Positions 10,388-19,720 are shown, numbered from the stretch's first letter. The stretch is 64,000 nt of DNA from DAIODI01 sp046349255 (GCA_046349255.1 JAXMCR010000005.1:434001-498000); one strand, 5' to 3'. The notes: generated by a model from the sequence alone, not told the origin. Translations and numbers: made by a program.

Positions 10388-11659
10388 ATGCCCGACCGCA
10401 TGACCAGCCAGCCGCCTCAAGCCCCGGAACGCCTGCTCAAGGAAATGTTCGCCGCCGCTGTTGCCGCGGCCGATCCGAAGAAGCGCGTGCCGATGTTCCT
10501 GCCCTCCCGGCCGAAGGGCCGCACGCTGGTGATCGGCGCCGGGAAGGCCTCGGCCGCCATGGCCGCGGCGGTCGAGGGCGTGTGGGACGGCGATCTGTCG
10601 GGTCTCGTCGTCACCCGCTACGGGCACGGCGCGCCGTGCAAGCGCATCGAGATCGTTGAGGCCTCTCACCCGGTGCCCGACGCCGCCGGCCAGAAGGCGG
10701 CGCAGCGCATGGGCGAGCTCGTGAAGAACCTGACCGAGGACGACCTCGTCGTCTGCCTGATCTCGGGCGGCGGCTCGGCGCTCCTCACCGCACCGGCGCC
10801 CGGCCTCACGCTCGAGCACAAGCAGGACATCAACCGCCAGCTCCTCGCCTCAGGGGCTCCAATCGCGGCGATGAACTGCGTACGCAAGCATCTCTCGGCC
10901 ATGAAGGGCGGCCGTCTTGCGGCGATGGCCTATCCGGCGCAGGTCGTCTCACTCATCATCTCGGACGTGCCGGGCGATGATCCCTCGGTCGTCGCTTCCG
11001 GGCCGACGGTGCCCGACGCTTCGACGCGCGAGGAGGCTCTCGCCCACATAGCGCGCTACGGCATCAAGCTGCCCGAGCCGGTGGCGCAATGGCTTGCACG
11101 CCCCGAGAGCGAAACGCCGAAGCCCGGTGACCCGCGCCTGTCGCGCACCGTCAACCACATGATCGGCACGCCCGTCCTCTCGCTCACCGCGGCGGCTGAG
11201 GTCGCCAGGCGCCATGGCTACGAGGTCATCGACCTCGGCGACCGCATCGAAGGCGAAAGCCGCGCGGTGGCGCAGGAGCAGGCGGCGTTGGCGAAGCGCA
11301 CGAAGCCCGGCACGGTGATCCTGTCGGGCGGCGAGACGACGGTGACGCTCAAGGGCAAGGGCCGCGGCGGCCGCAACGCCGAGTTCGCGCTGGGGCTCGC
11401 GATCGCGCTCGACGGCGCGCCGGGCATCTACGGCATCGCCTGCGACACCGACGGCATTGACGGTTCGGAGGACAACGCCGGCGCGTTCGTCACGCCGCAG
11501 ACGCTGGCGCTCGGGCGCGCGAAGGGGATCGATGCGGCGCAGTACCTCGCCAACAACGACGCCTACGGCTACTTCGCGGCGACCGGCCAGCTCGTGGTGA
11601 CGGGCCCCACGCTCACCAACGTCAACGACTTCCGCGCAATCGTCATCGCGAAGCCTTGA
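10388..11659 (+). CDS. Glycerate 2-kinase (MOFRL family; also annotated hydroxypyruvate reductase TtuD)
   Basis: Predicted to phosphorylate D-glycerate to 2-phosphoglycerate, feeding C2/C3 acids into lower glycolysis. The 423 residues show the DUF4147 N-domain with VIGAGKASAAMAAA and LISGGGSALL, then the C-terminal MOFRL domain with ILSGGETTVTLKGKGRGGRN and a DTDGIDGSEDNAGAF segment. Older annotations call this family hydroxypyruvate reductase, but biochemical work supports glycerate 2-kinase activity. It faces glcDEF, overlapping glcF by 17 bases tail to tail. This places glycolate oxidation and glycerate phosphorylation side by side, as expected for a glycolate/glyoxylate salvage locus. Confidence 0.88.
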   Translation: MPDRMTSQPPQAPERLLKEMFAAAVAAADPKKRVPMFLPSRPKGRTLVIGAGKASAAMAAAVEGVWDGDLSGLVVTRYGHGAPCKRIEIVEASHPVPDAAGQKAAQRMGELVKNLTEDDLVVCLISGGGSALLTAPAPGLTLEHKQDINRQLLASGAPIAAMNCVRKHLSAMKGGRLAAMAYPAQVVSLIISDVPGDDPSVVASGPTVPDASTREEALAHIARYGIKLPEPVAQWLARPESETPKPGDPRLSRTVNHMIGTPVLSLTAAAEVARRHGYEVIDLGDRIEGESRAVAQEQAALAKRTKPGTVILSGGETTVTLKGKGRGGRNAEFALGLAIALDGAPGIYGIACDTDGIDGSEDNAGAFVTPQTLALGRAKGIDAAQYLANNDAYGYFAATGQLVVTGPTLTNVNDFRAIVIAKP

Positions 11660-12944
11660 GTGCCGCGGGTTCGGGCCCGCCCGTCGCCCAGTCGAGCAGT
11701 TCCACGGTGTGGACGACGGGCACGCCCGCGTCCGCGCCGAGCTGCATGATGCAGCCGATGTTGCCGGTCGCGACCACGTCCGGCTTCGTCGAGGCGATGT
11801 TTCTGAGCTTGCGCGCCTTGAGCTTCCCCGCGATCTCCGGCTGCAGGATGTTGTAGGTGCCGGCCGAGCCGCAGCAGAGGTGCCCTTCGGGAACGCTCAG
11901 CACGGTGAAGCCCGCCTGCTGCAGGAGGCCCACCGGCTGCTTCGTCACCCGCTGGCCATGCTGCATCGAGCAGGCCGAGTGGTAGGCCACGCGCAAGGGC
12001 CTGCCGGCGACGCGGTTCGGCAGGCGATTCCAGAGGTACTCCGTTACGTCTCTGGCAAGCCCGCCGAAGCGCGCGCCGGCGTCGCGGTCCGGTGTGAACC
12101 GCAGCACGTGGCCGTAGTCCTTCACGGTGGTGCCGCAGCCCGAGGCCGTGATCAGCACCGCATCGATCGCCCCGTGCCGCCGCTCCACGTCGGCCCAGGC
12201 GTAAACGTTTTCGCGCGCGAGCGCGACGGCCGGTTCCTCCTTGCCAAGGTGCAGCGTCAGCGCGCCGCAGCAGTCGGGCTTCTCGGGAACGATCACCTCC
12301 GTGCCCATGCGCGTGAGGAGTCGGATCGTCGCGTCGTTGATCTGCGGCGATAGCACCGACTGCGCGCAGCCTGCCATCAGGATCACGCGGCCCTTCACGG
12401 GGCCTTCTGCGGGGAAGAAGCCGAAGCGCGCCTTCGCCTTCGGCAGCGCCTTCGGCGCGTGCGACAGCATCGCGGCGACGGGCTTCAACCCCGGCACGCG
12501 CTCGAACACCCCCGCGAACGGCCGCCCCAGCCCGGCGAGCGCGAGGCTCGCGCGAAAGCGCGCCCGCGACGGCAAAACTTTCGCCAGCACAGCGCGGAGG
12601 AAGGCATCGAGCGGGGGGCGCTTGTAGTTCGTCTCGACGTAGGCGCGCGCCTCGTCGATCAGGTGGTGATACTCGACGCCGGACGGACACGTGGTGCGGC
12701 AGGAGAGGCACGAAAGGCAGCGGTCGATGTGCGTCACGACGTCCGCCGTCGGCGTGCGCGCGTTCTCCAGCATGTCCTTGATGAGGTAGATGCGCCCGCG
12801 CGGCGAATCGAGTTCGTTGCCGAGCAGCACGTAGGTCGGACACGTCGCCGTGCAGAACCCGCAGTGCACGCACTTGCGGATGATGCCGTTCGCCTCCTCG
12901 ATGCGCGGGTCCTTCAGTTGCTCTTCTGGAAATGCGGTCTGCAT
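11643..12944 (-). CDS. glcF: Glycolate oxidase iron-sulfur subunit GlcF
   Basis: Electron-transfer subunit of the membrane-associated glycolate oxidase complex. The 433 residues contain two 4Fe-4S ferredoxin-type clusters: CVHCGFCTATCP near residues 26-37 and CLSCLSCRTTCP near 74-85. They are followed by two cysteine-rich CCG-type domains (PDCCGALTLHL and HLCCGSAGTYN). The start ATG overlaps the glcE stop as TGATG, indicating translational coupling. Last gene of the glcDEF operon; its end overlaps the convergent glycerate kinase by 17 bases. Confidence 0.95.
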   Translation of the reverse strand: MQTAFPEEQLKDPRIEEANGIIRKCVHCGFCTATCPTYVLLGNELDSPRGRIYLIKDMLENARTPTADVVTHIDRCLSCLSCRTTCPSGVEYHHLIDEARAYVETNYKRPPLDAFLRAVLAKVLPSRARFRASLALAGLGRPFAGVFERVPGLKPVAAMLSHAPKALPKAKARFGFFPAEGPVKGRVILMAGCAQSVLSPQINDATIRLLTRMGTEVIVPEKPDCCGALTLHLGKEEPAVALARENVYAWADVERRHGAIDAVLITASGCGTTVKDYGHVLRFTPDRDAGARFGGLARDVTEYLWNRLPNRVAGRPLRVAYHSACSMQHGQRVTKQPVGLLQQAGFTVLSVPEGHLCCGSAGTYNILQPEIAGKLKARKLRNIASTKPDVVATGNIGCIMQLGADAGVPVVHTVELLDWATGGPEPAALKASR

Positions 12945-14143
12945 CAGTGCGTGTCGTACAGTCTGCCGGGGTTGAGGATGCCTTTGGGATCAAACGCCGC
13001 CTTTACGCGCGCGCTCAACGCGGCGACGGCGGGCTCGAGAGAGGAAAAGACCGGAAACGTCTGTCGCAAAGTCTCGGTCGCCTTGACCAGGATCGCGTGT
13101 CCGCGGCCTTTCGGCAATTCGCGCGACACCGGGTCGTTCCCGGCGGCCGCCTCGGGGAGCGCGACGGTGAGCAGCCCGCCGGCCCAGTCGACGATGATCT
13201 TGGCGCCCGCCGCAGAGAGCCCTGTCGCGACATTTGCGGCAAGCGACGGTTCGACGTGGACGCGCCACACCGCATGGTCGGCGAGCCTCGCGAGCGGCAG
13301 GCCGTCGCGGATCGCCCGCCACAGCGGACGCGAGTGCGCTTCGGCGATCTCGTCGCCAGCACCGTCGGCAAGCGCCCGCACGATGGCAAGCCGCGCCTTC
13401 ACCGACGCGGCGGTGCCCTCAAGCCTCAAGCAGGTGAGGCTGCCCGGAGCCGGCGCACCGTCAAGCGTCGCGGCAGCGGCGGCCGTGATGTACGCCGCGC
13501 CCGACACCGCGGCGGGCGACTGCATGGCGCGGGTGAGGAGGCGCATGGCCGCGGCCGGGTCGAGTCCGGCGACGACGAGTGTCCCTTCCGTCTCGGGCAT
13601 CGGTGCGGTGCGCAGGTTCACCTGCGTGAGGACGGCAAGCGTTCCCCACGAGCCCGCGAGCAGTTTCGGCAGGTCGTAGCCGGTGACGTTCTTCATCACC
13701 CGCCCGCCGGCCTGGAATGCTGTGCCTTCACCGGACACCGCCTCAAAGCCGAGAAAATGATCGCGCGGCGCCCCCGCCTGCACGCGGCGAGGCCCGGCGA
13801 GGTTCGAGGCGATGATGCCGCCGATCGTCGGCGCGCGGTTGACGCCCAGGAGCGTCGACAGGTTGGGCGGTTCGAAGGCGAGCACCTGGCGCCGGTTCGC
13901 GAGCGTCTCCTCGATCGCCGCCACGGGCGTCCCCGGCTTCGCCACGATCACCAGTTCGTCCGGCTCGTAGTCGACCACGCCCGACAGCGCCGAGACGTCG
14001 AGTTCGACGTCGGTGTGCGTCAGCCGCCCGATGCCGCGCTTCGAGCCGCCGGAGACGATCTCCACCGTGCGTCCCGCGGCGGCGCAGTCGGCGATCGCCG
14101 CGCGCACGTCCTCCGCCGTCGAAGCCGCCACGACCGACGCCAT
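12944..14143 (-). CDS. glcE: Glycolate oxidase FAD-binding subunit GlcE
   Basis: Second flavoprotein-type subunit of glycolate oxidase, about 399 residues. The FAD-binding-4 (PCMH) fold covers about 1-175, with VEIVSGGSKRGIGR and VGVNRAPTIGG-like segments (LLGVNRAPTIGGIIASNLAG). The C-terminal part matches the FAD-linked oxidase cap and ends in the DPKGILNPGRL motif seen in this superfamily. The start ATG 14143-14141 overlaps the glcD stop as TGATG, so the frame upstream of it, inside glcD, is not used. It is shorter than GlcD, as is normal. Confidence 0.93.
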   Translation of the reverse strand: MASVVAASTAEDVRAAIADCAAAGRTVEIVSGGSKRGIGRLTHTDVELDVSALSGVVDYEPDELVIVAKPGTPVAAIEETLANRRQVLAFEPPNLSTLLGVNRAPTIGGIIASNLAGPRRVQAGAPRDHFLGFEAVSGEGTAFQAGGRVMKNVTGYDLPKLLAGSWGTLAVLTQVNLRTAPMPETEGTLVVAGLDPAAAMRLLTRAMQSPAAVSGAAYITAAAAATLDGAPAPGSLTCLRLEGTAASVKARLAIVRALADGAGDEIAEAHSRPLWRAIRDGLPLARLADHAVWRVHVEPSLAANVATGLSAAGAKIIVDWAGGLLTVALPEAAAGNDPVSRELPKGRGHAILVKATETLRQTFPVFSSLEPAVAALSARVKAAFDPKGILNPGRLYDTH

Positions 14144-15639
14144 CAGAACCTCGGCAGGTGCTCGAACGGCAGCTTGCCGCCGGACACCCGCATCACCCCG
14201 CCCTCGGCGCATCGATGCAGTGTCGGGAACACCTTGCCCGGGTTCAGCAGGCTCTGCGGGTCGAACGCGCACTTCAGCTGCTGCTGCTGCAGGAGATCGG
14301 TTTCGGAGAACATTTCGGGCATCAGGTCGCGCTTCTCGATGCCGACGCCGTGCTCGCCCGTCAGCACGCCGCCGACCGAGACGCATAGCTTCAGGATGTC
14401 GGCTCCGAACTTCTCGGCCTTCTCGACGTCGCCGTCCTTCGCCGCATCGAACAGGATCAGCGGGTGCAGGTTGCCGTCTCCCGCGTGGAAGACGTTGCCG
14501 CAGGCGAGGCCGTAGGCTTTCGACAGCTCCTCGATCCTCGCGAGCACGTACGGGAGCTTCCGGCGCGGGATCGTGCCGTCCATGCAGATGTAGTCGGGCG
14601 AGATGCGGCCGACCGCCGGGAACGCCGCCTTGCGCCCGGCCCAGAAGCGAAGCCGCTCGGCTTCGTCGGCGGCGACGCGGATCGAAGCCGCGCGGTTCTT
14701 CTCCGCGATCTCCGACACGCGGCCGAGGAGCTCGGTCACGTCAGCCTCGGTCCCGTCGAGCTCGACGATAAGGAGTGCGGCGGCATCCAGCGGGTAGCCG
14801 GCGTGGATGAAGTCCTCCGCGGCGCGAATGGTAAGCGCGTCCATCATCTCCATGCCGGCCGGCACGATGCCGGACGAGATGATCTCGGCGACGCAGGCGC
14901 CCGCGTCCTCGATCGAGGCGAACGCGATGAGGAGCGCGCCGATCGCCGACGCCTTCGGGATGATGCGCACCGTCACCTCGGTGATGACGCCGAGGAGCCC
15001 TTCCGAGCCCGTCACGATGCCGAGGAGGTCGTAGCCTGCCGCCCCCGGGTACTTGCCGCCGAGCCGCACCACCTCGCCCGACATCAGCACGAGTTCCACC
15101 CCCAGCACGTTGTTGGTGGTGAGCCCGTACTTCAGGCAGTGGACGCCGCCCGAGTTCTCCGCGACGTTGCCGCCGATCGAGCAGGCGATCTGCGAGGACG
15201 GGTCGGGCGCATAGTAGAAGCCGTCGTCCTGCACCGCCTGGGTGATCGCGAGGTTCGTGACACCCGGCTGGGCGACGACGCACAGGTTTTCGAGATCGAT
15301 TTCCATGATGCGGTTGAATCGGCTCATCACCAGAAGCACCGCGTCGGCAAGGGGAAGCGCGCCGCCGGACAGGCCGGTGCCCGCTCCGCGCGGCACTACG
15401 CGGATGGCGTTCTCGGCGCAATACTTGAGGATTTGCGCCACCTGCACGGTCGTTTCCGGCAGTACGACGACGAGCGGCTGCTGCCGGTAGACCGTCAGGC
15501 CGTCGGTCTCGAACGGCGCCATCAGGGCGCGGCTGTCGACCACCGCCTCGGGCGGCAGCATCGCCTTCAGGTCGACGACGATCCGGCCGCGGCGGGCAAG
15601 GGTCTCGGAATCGGGGATCGGGAGGGTTAACGCCGTCAT
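14143..15639 (-). CDS. glcD: Glycolate oxidase catalytic FAD subunit GlcD
   Basis: Main FAD subunit converting glycolate to glyoxylate; 498 residues, typical for GlcD. The FAD-binding domain shows VVPRGAGTGLSGGALPL and CSIGGNVAENSGGVHCLKYG. The cap domain includes GNVFHAGDGNLHPLILFD with the substrate and FAD histidines, GEHGVGIEK near the end and a terminal FDPQSLLNPGKVFP. It is the first gene of glcDEF. Its promoter would lie in 15640-15740, shared with the divergent cytochrome c gene. Confidence 0.95.
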   Translation of the reverse strand: MTALTLPIPDSETLARRGRIVVDLKAMLPPEAVVDSRALMAPFETDGLTVYRQQPLVVVLPETTVQVAQILKYCAENAIRVVPRGAGTGLSGGALPLADAVLLVMSRFNRIMEIDLENLCVVAQPGVTNLAITQAVQDDGFYYAPDPSSQIACSIGGNVAENSGGVHCLKYGLTTNNVLGVELVLMSGEVVRLGGKYPGAAGYDLLGIVTGSEGLLGVITEVTVRIIPKASAIGALLIAFASIEDAGACVAEIISSGIVPAGMEMMDALTIRAAEDFIHAGYPLDAAALLIVELDGTEADVTELLGRVSEIAEKNRAASIRVAADEAERLRFWAGRKAAFPAVGRISPDYICMDGTIPRRKLPYVLARIEELSKAYGLACGNVFHAGDGNLHPLILFDAAKDGDVEKAEKFGADILKLCVSVGGVLTGEHGVGIEKRDLMPEMFSETDLLQQQQLKCAFDPQSLLNPGKVFPTLHRCAEGGVMRVSGGKLPFEHLPRF

Positions 15640-15740
15640 CTGATCACATTATCGCGACAAAACGTCTTGAAGCATGTCGTCGCGTTCGATGATACTGCTT
15701 TTCGCCCGGTCGGAGGACCGTCGTTTAGGGAGAAAACTTG

Positions 15741-16118
15741 ATGAAGCGCGCGATTGTGATGGCCGCCCTGGCTCTGGTGTGCGTTCCGGCGGCCGCCCAT
15801 GCGGACGGAGATCCGGTCAAGGGCAAGGACGTGTTCAAGAAGTGCATGGCCTGCCACGTTCATGACTCGACGACCAACAAGATCGGTCCGCACCTTGCCG
15901 ACGTCGTGGGCCGCAAGGCCGGATCTGTCGAAGGGTTCAAGTATTCCGACGCCATGAAGAAGAAGGGCGAGGAAGGCCTGGTGTGGACCGTCGAGAACCT
16001 CACCGCCTATCTGCATGATCCGAAGGCGTTCGTGCCGGGCAACAAGATGGCCTTCGTCGGTCTGAAGAACGATGCCGACATCGCCAACGTGATCGCCTAC
16101 ATCCAATCCAAGGACTGA
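15741..16118 (+). CDS. Class I cytochrome c (cytochrome c2-like)
   Basis: Periplasmic electron carrier of 125 residues. A signal peptide covers 1-21 (AHA-DG). The heme is attached at C35-M-A-C38-H39, and M103 in GNKMAF is the likely sixth ligand, so it belongs to the mitochondrial-like c2 group. ATG 15741 is preceded by AGGGAGA at 15727-15733. It is divergent from glycolate oxidase, with which it shares a promoter region, so it could accept electrons in the respiratory chain that glycolate oxidation feeds; that link is inference. An 8-bp inverted repeat at 16144-16169 follows without a T-tract. Confidence 0.9.
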   Translation: MKRAIVMAALALVCVPAAAHADGDPVKGKDVFKKCMACHVHDSTTNKIGPHLADVVGRKAGSVEGFKYSDAMKKKGEEGLVWTVENLTAYLHDPKAFVPGNKMAFVGLKNDADIANVIAYIQSKD

Positions 16119-16190
16119 TGTCCGTCTGACATGGACAAACGGAGCGGCGGCTAAGATATTGGCCGCCGCAAACGTTTCTGGGGACCTTCC

Positions 16191-17033
16191 ATGAAGCTCG
16201 TACGTTACGGCCGTCCCGGCCGCGAGAAGCCGGGGATGATCGACTCCGACGGCCGCCTGCGCGACCTCTCCGAACACGTCGACGACATCACCCCGGCCGT
16301 ACTTGCGCCTGCAAGCCTGCGCAAGCTGAAGCGGCTCAAGGCCGCCGACCTGCCGGCCGTGCGCGGCACGCCGCGGATCGGCTGCCCGGTCGCCGGCATC
16401 CCGAACTTCATCGCGATCGGCCTCAACTACGCCGACCATGCGGCGGAGGCCGGGCTAAAACTCCCCGAGGAGCCGATCATCTTCAACAAGCACCTCTCCT
16501 GCCTGTCCGGCCCCTTCGACGACGTGGTGCTGCCAAGCGAGGCGATGAAGGGTGACTGGGAGGCAGAACTCGGCTTCGTCATCGGCACGAGCGCCAAGAA
16601 CGTCGACGAGAAGGAAGCGCTTTCCCACGTCGCCGGCTACACGATCGTCAACGACGTGTCCGAGCGCGCCTACCAGATCGAGCGCAAGGGCCAGTGGGTG
16701 AAGGGCAAGTCGCTCGACACCTTCGGCCCCGTCGGCCCGTGGCTCGTCACGACGGAGGAGATCCCCGACCCGCAGCGGCTGAAGATCTGGCTCGATCTCA
16801 ACGGCAAGCGCGTGCAGGACAGCACGACCGCGCAGATGGTGTTCCCGGTGGCGCAGCTCGTCAGCTATCTCTCGAAATTCATGACCTTGATGCCGGGCGA
16901 TCTGGTCTGTACTGGAACTCCCGCCGGCGTTGGCCTCGGCATGAAGCCGCCCCGCTATCTCGAAGCGGGCGACGACATGCGCCTCGGCATCGAGGGCCTG
17001 GGCGAACAGCGCCAGCGCGTGGTCCGCGCCTGA
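16191..17033 (+). CDS. Fumarylacetoacetate hydrolase (FAH) family protein
   Basis: Cytoplasmic metal-dependent enzyme of 280 residues. A short N-terminal extension (1-70) precedes the FAH fold, which has FIAIGLNYADHAAEAG, the metal-binding DWEAELGFVIG and the GSPSG-equivalent CTGTPAGVGLGM. Members of this group hydrolyse or isomerise beta-diketo acids (ureidoglycolate lyase-like, acylpyruvase, 2-hydroxyhepta-2,4-diene-1,7-dioate isomerase), and sequence alone does not choose between them. The start ATG 16191 begins with the family's usual MKLVRYG. It stands alone between the cytochrome and hisS and may be co-transcribed with either. Confidence 0.88.
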   Translation: MKLVRYGRPGREKPGMIDSDGRLRDLSEHVDDITPAVLAPASLRKLKRLKAADLPAVRGTPRIGCPVAGIPNFIAIGLNYADHAAEAGLKLPEEPIIFNKHLSCLSGPFDDVVLPSEAMKGDWEAELGFVIGTSAKNVDEKEALSHVAGYTIVNDVSERAYQIERKGQWVKGKSLDTFGPVGPWLVTTEEIPDPQRLKIWLDLNGKRVQDSTTAQMVFPVAQLVSYLSKFMTLMPGDLVCTGTPAGVGLGMKPPRYLEAGDDMRLGIEGLGEQRQRVVRA

Positions 17034-17087
17034 CGGGCGCGTTCCGCGGCCCTTTCCGGGCCAGGGACGTTTCTTGGGGTACCGTTG

Positions 17088-18539
17088 ATGAGCGAAGCGC
17101 CGAACTTCCGGCCCAAGGCGCGCATTGCCAAGGGCTTCCGCGACATCGGGCCGGACGAAATCCGCGACACCCGGCGCATGCTGGCGAAGATCCAGGAGGT
17201 CTACGAGGCCTACGGCTTCGAGCCGGTAGAGCAGCCCTTCATCGAGTACACCGACGCGCTAGGAAAATTCCTGCCCGACCAGGACCGGCCGAACGCCGGC
17301 GTCTTCTCCTTCCAGGACGATGACGAGCAGTGGCTTTCGCTGCGCTACGACCTCACGGCCCCGCTCGCCCGGTACGTCGCCGAGAACCAGCAGAAGCTTC
17401 CCACCCCTTACCGCAGCTACCGGCAGGGCTGGGTATTCCGCAACGAGAAGCCGGGGCCGGGGCGCTTTCGCCAGTTCATGCAGTTCGACGCCGACACGGT
17501 GGGCTCCGCCTCGCCGGTGGCCGACGCCGAGGTCTGCATGATGGCGGCCGACACGATGGAGGCGCTGGGGCTGGAGCGCGGCCAATACGTGATGAAGTTC
17601 AACAGCCGCAAGCTGCTCGACGGCTTCACCGAAACGTTCGGCATCGGCGAGGACGTGAAGCTCACGTGGCTCCGCGCGCTCGACAAGCTCGACCGCCTCG
17701 GCAAGGAGGGCGTGGCCCTGCTCCTCGGCGAAGGCCGCAAGGATGAGTCTGGCGACTTCACGAAGGGCGCGGGTCTGACGCCCAAGCAGATCGAAGCGAG
17801 CCTCGCCTTTGCCACCGCGACGGCGCTCGACCATTCCTTCGTCAGCGGCAGCAAGAACGGCGAGGACGGCCTGCGCGATCTTGAAGCCATGCAGTCGATC
17901 TTCGCCGCAGCCGGCTACGGAGCAGACCGCATCCGCTACGACTCCTCCGTCGTCCGCGGCCTCGAGTACTACACCGGCCCCGTCTTCGAATGCGAATTGC
18001 TGATGGAGACGAAGGACGAGGACGGCCGCACCGTGCGCTTCGGCTCGGTCGGCGGCGGCGGGCGCTATGACGATCTCGTCGCGCGCTTCACCGGCCAGCA
18101 GGTTCCGGCCACGGGCTTCTCGATCGGCGTGTCGCGGCTCTATTCCGCGCTGAAGCTCGCAGGCTTGGCCGAGGAGTCCGCAACGCTCGCCCCCGTCGTG
18201 GTGCTGGTGATGGACCGGGACCGGCAGGGCGACTACTGGCGCATGGTGCAGCAGCTGCGCTCCGCCGGCATCCGCGCCGAAATGTACGTCGGCACGGCGG
18301 GCCTCAAGGCGCAGATGAAATATGCCGACCGCCGCGGTGCCCCGCTCGCGATCATCCAGGGCGAGGACGAGCGCCAGAAGGGCGTCGTGCAGCTGAAGGA
18401 CCTCGCCGCCGGCGCCGCGCAGGCGGAAACGATCGCCAGCCGCGACGAGTGGCAGAAGACGCGCGTCGCCCAGCGCACGGTGCCGTTAGACGATCTCGTG
18501 GCGGAAGTGAAGGCGACCCTCGCCCAGATAGGCGCCTGA
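17088..18539 (+). CDS. hisS: Histidyl-tRNA synthetase, divergent alphaproteobacterial type
   Basis: Class II aminoacyl-tRNA synthetase charging tRNA-His; 483 residues from ATG 17088 (an in-frame TTG immediately precedes it). Motif 1 is near residues 40-60. The motif 2 loop reads FRNEKPGPGRFRQF at 117-130, where canonical HisRS has a FRHERPQ-type sequence. The HisA-type segment RYDSSVVRGLEYYTG and motif 3 GFSIGVSRL are present, followed by the anticodon-binding domain (about 375-480). The altered motif 2 loop fits the A73/U72 tRNA-His encoded at 8.9 kb. It leads the hisS-hisZ-hisG operon. Confidence 0.95.
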   Translation: MSEAPNFRPKARIAKGFRDIGPDEIRDTRRMLAKIQEVYEAYGFEPVEQPFIEYTDALGKFLPDQDRPNAGVFSFQDDDEQWLSLRYDLTAPLARYVAENQQKLPTPYRSYRQGWVFRNEKPGPGRFRQFMQFDADTVGSASPVADAEVCMMAADTMEALGLERGQYVMKFNSRKLLDGFTETFGIGEDVKLTWLRALDKLDRLGKEGVALLLGEGRKDESGDFTKGAGLTPKQIEASLAFATATALDHSFVSGSKNGEDGLRDLEAMQSIFAAAGYGADRIRYDSSVVRGLEYYTGPVFECELLMETKDEDGRTVRFGSVGGGGRYDDLVARFTGQQVPATGFSIGVSRLYSALKLAGLAEESATLAPVVVLVMDRDRQGDYWRMVQQLRSAGIRAEMYVGTAGLKAQMKYADRRGAPLAIIQGEDERQKGVVQLKDLAAGAAQAETIASRDEWQKTRVAQRTVPLDDLVAEVKATLAQIGA

Positions 18540-18541
18540 AG

Positions 18542-19720
18542 ATGCCGGGGAAGACGGCGGCCGAGCGCCGGGCGCTCGCGGCGGTGCGCGCGACCGTCAC
18601 CGGCGTCTTCGAGGCGGCGGGCTTCGAGCTGATCGAACCCGAGGTGCTGCAGCCCGCCGACGTGTTCCTCGACCGCTCCGGCGAAGACATCCGCTCGCGC
18701 ACCTACGTGTTCGCCGACCTCTCCGGCAACGAGCTATGCCTCAGGCCCGACCTGACGGTGCCGACCTGCCGCTACCACCTCTCCCACAAGGACGACCCGC
18801 GCACCGAGGCGCGCTACGCCTACACGGGGCCGGCCTTCCGCTACGAGCCGCCGGGGGCCGACAGCCTGCACCCGCGCGAGTTCGACCAGGCGGGCGTCGA
18901 GTGGTTCGGAGCCTCCGACGCCGAGGCCGCGGACGCCGCGGTGTTTGCGCTCGCCATCGCCTCGCTGCGCGCGGCGGGGCTCAAGACGTTCTCGGTGAAG
19001 ACCGGCGACCTCGCCCTGTTCGAGGCGCTGCTCGCCTCCCTCGACATCCCCGACCGCTGGCGCACGAAGCTGCGGCGGCAGTTCTGGCGCCCGCGCGCCT
19101 TCCGCGTGCTGCTCGACGTGCTGACCGGGCGCGCTGCCCGGGCGCGCTCGACCAGCGTGCAGCTTGCCCAGTCGCTCGGGCGCGCCTCACCCGCGGAGGC
19201 GACGGCATTCGTCGAGAAGACGCTCGAGGAGCGCGGCCTCGACCTCGTACGCGGGCGCAGCGCCGCAGAGATCGCCGAGCGGCTGAGCGAACAGGCGCAG
19301 GACCTCGTCGAGACGCCGATCTCGGCGCGCGACAGCAGCATGATCGACGCCTACCTCGCGATCCGCGGCCGGCCCGACGCGGTGATCGGCGCGCTCGAGG
19401 GCTTGGGCGCAGAGGTCGGCGGCACGTTTCCCGCCGCCGTCGCCGCGCTGAAGCGCCGCGTCGCGCTGGTCGAGGCGGCCGTGCCGGGCCTCGCCGACGT
19501 CGAGTTCTCGACCGTGTTCGGCCGCAGCCTCGAGTACTACACGGGCTTCGTGTTCCAGATCGAGGTGCCGGGGCCCGATCGCCTGCCGGTGAGTGTCGTC
19601 GGCGGCGGGCGCTACGACACGATGCTCTCCGACATCGGCTCGCCGTGGCCGGTGCCCTCCGTCGGCTTCGCGATCCACACAGAGCGGCTCGTCGCCGCGA
19701 CGCAAGCCGGGTCCGCGTGA
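18542..19720 (+). CDS. hisZ: ATP phosphoribosyltransferase regulatory subunit HisZ
   Basis: HisRS-like paralogue that lacks tRNA charging activity and forms the hetero-octameric ATP phosphoribosyltransferase with short HisG, conferring histidine feedback control. It has 392 residues. Visible HisRS-like elements are LCLRPDLTVPTCRYHL, the FRYEPPGADSLHPREFDQAG motif-2 region and FGRSLEYYTGFVFQIE; the anticodon-binding domain of true HisRS is absent. ATG 18542 follows the hisS stop by two bases, and its stop overlaps the hisG start as TGATG. Confidence 0.93.
   Translation: MPGKTAAERRALAAVRATVTGVFEAAGFELIEPEVLQPADVFLDRSGEDIRSRTYVFADLSGNELCLRPDLTVPTCRYHLSHKDDPRTEARYAYTGPAFRYEPPGADSLHPREFDQAGVEWFGASDAEAADAAVFALAIASLRAAGLKTFSVKTGDLALFEALLASLDIPDRWRTKLRRQFWRPRAFRVLLDVLTGRAARARSTSVQLAQSLGRASPAEATAFVEKTLEERGLDLVRGRSAAEIAERLSEQAQDLVETPISARDSSMIDAYLAIRGRPDAVIGALEGLGAEVGGTFPAAVAALKRRVALVEAAVPGLADVEFSTVFGRSLEYYTGFVFQIEVPGPDRLPVSVVGGGRYDTMLSDIGSPWPVPSVGFAIHTERLVAATQAGSA

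Noticed and set aside
16144..16169. GCGGCGGC / GCCGCCGC inverted repeat after the cytochrome gene as a terminator.
   Set aside because: No T-tract follows and GC-rich repeats are common here; I did not list it as a terminator.
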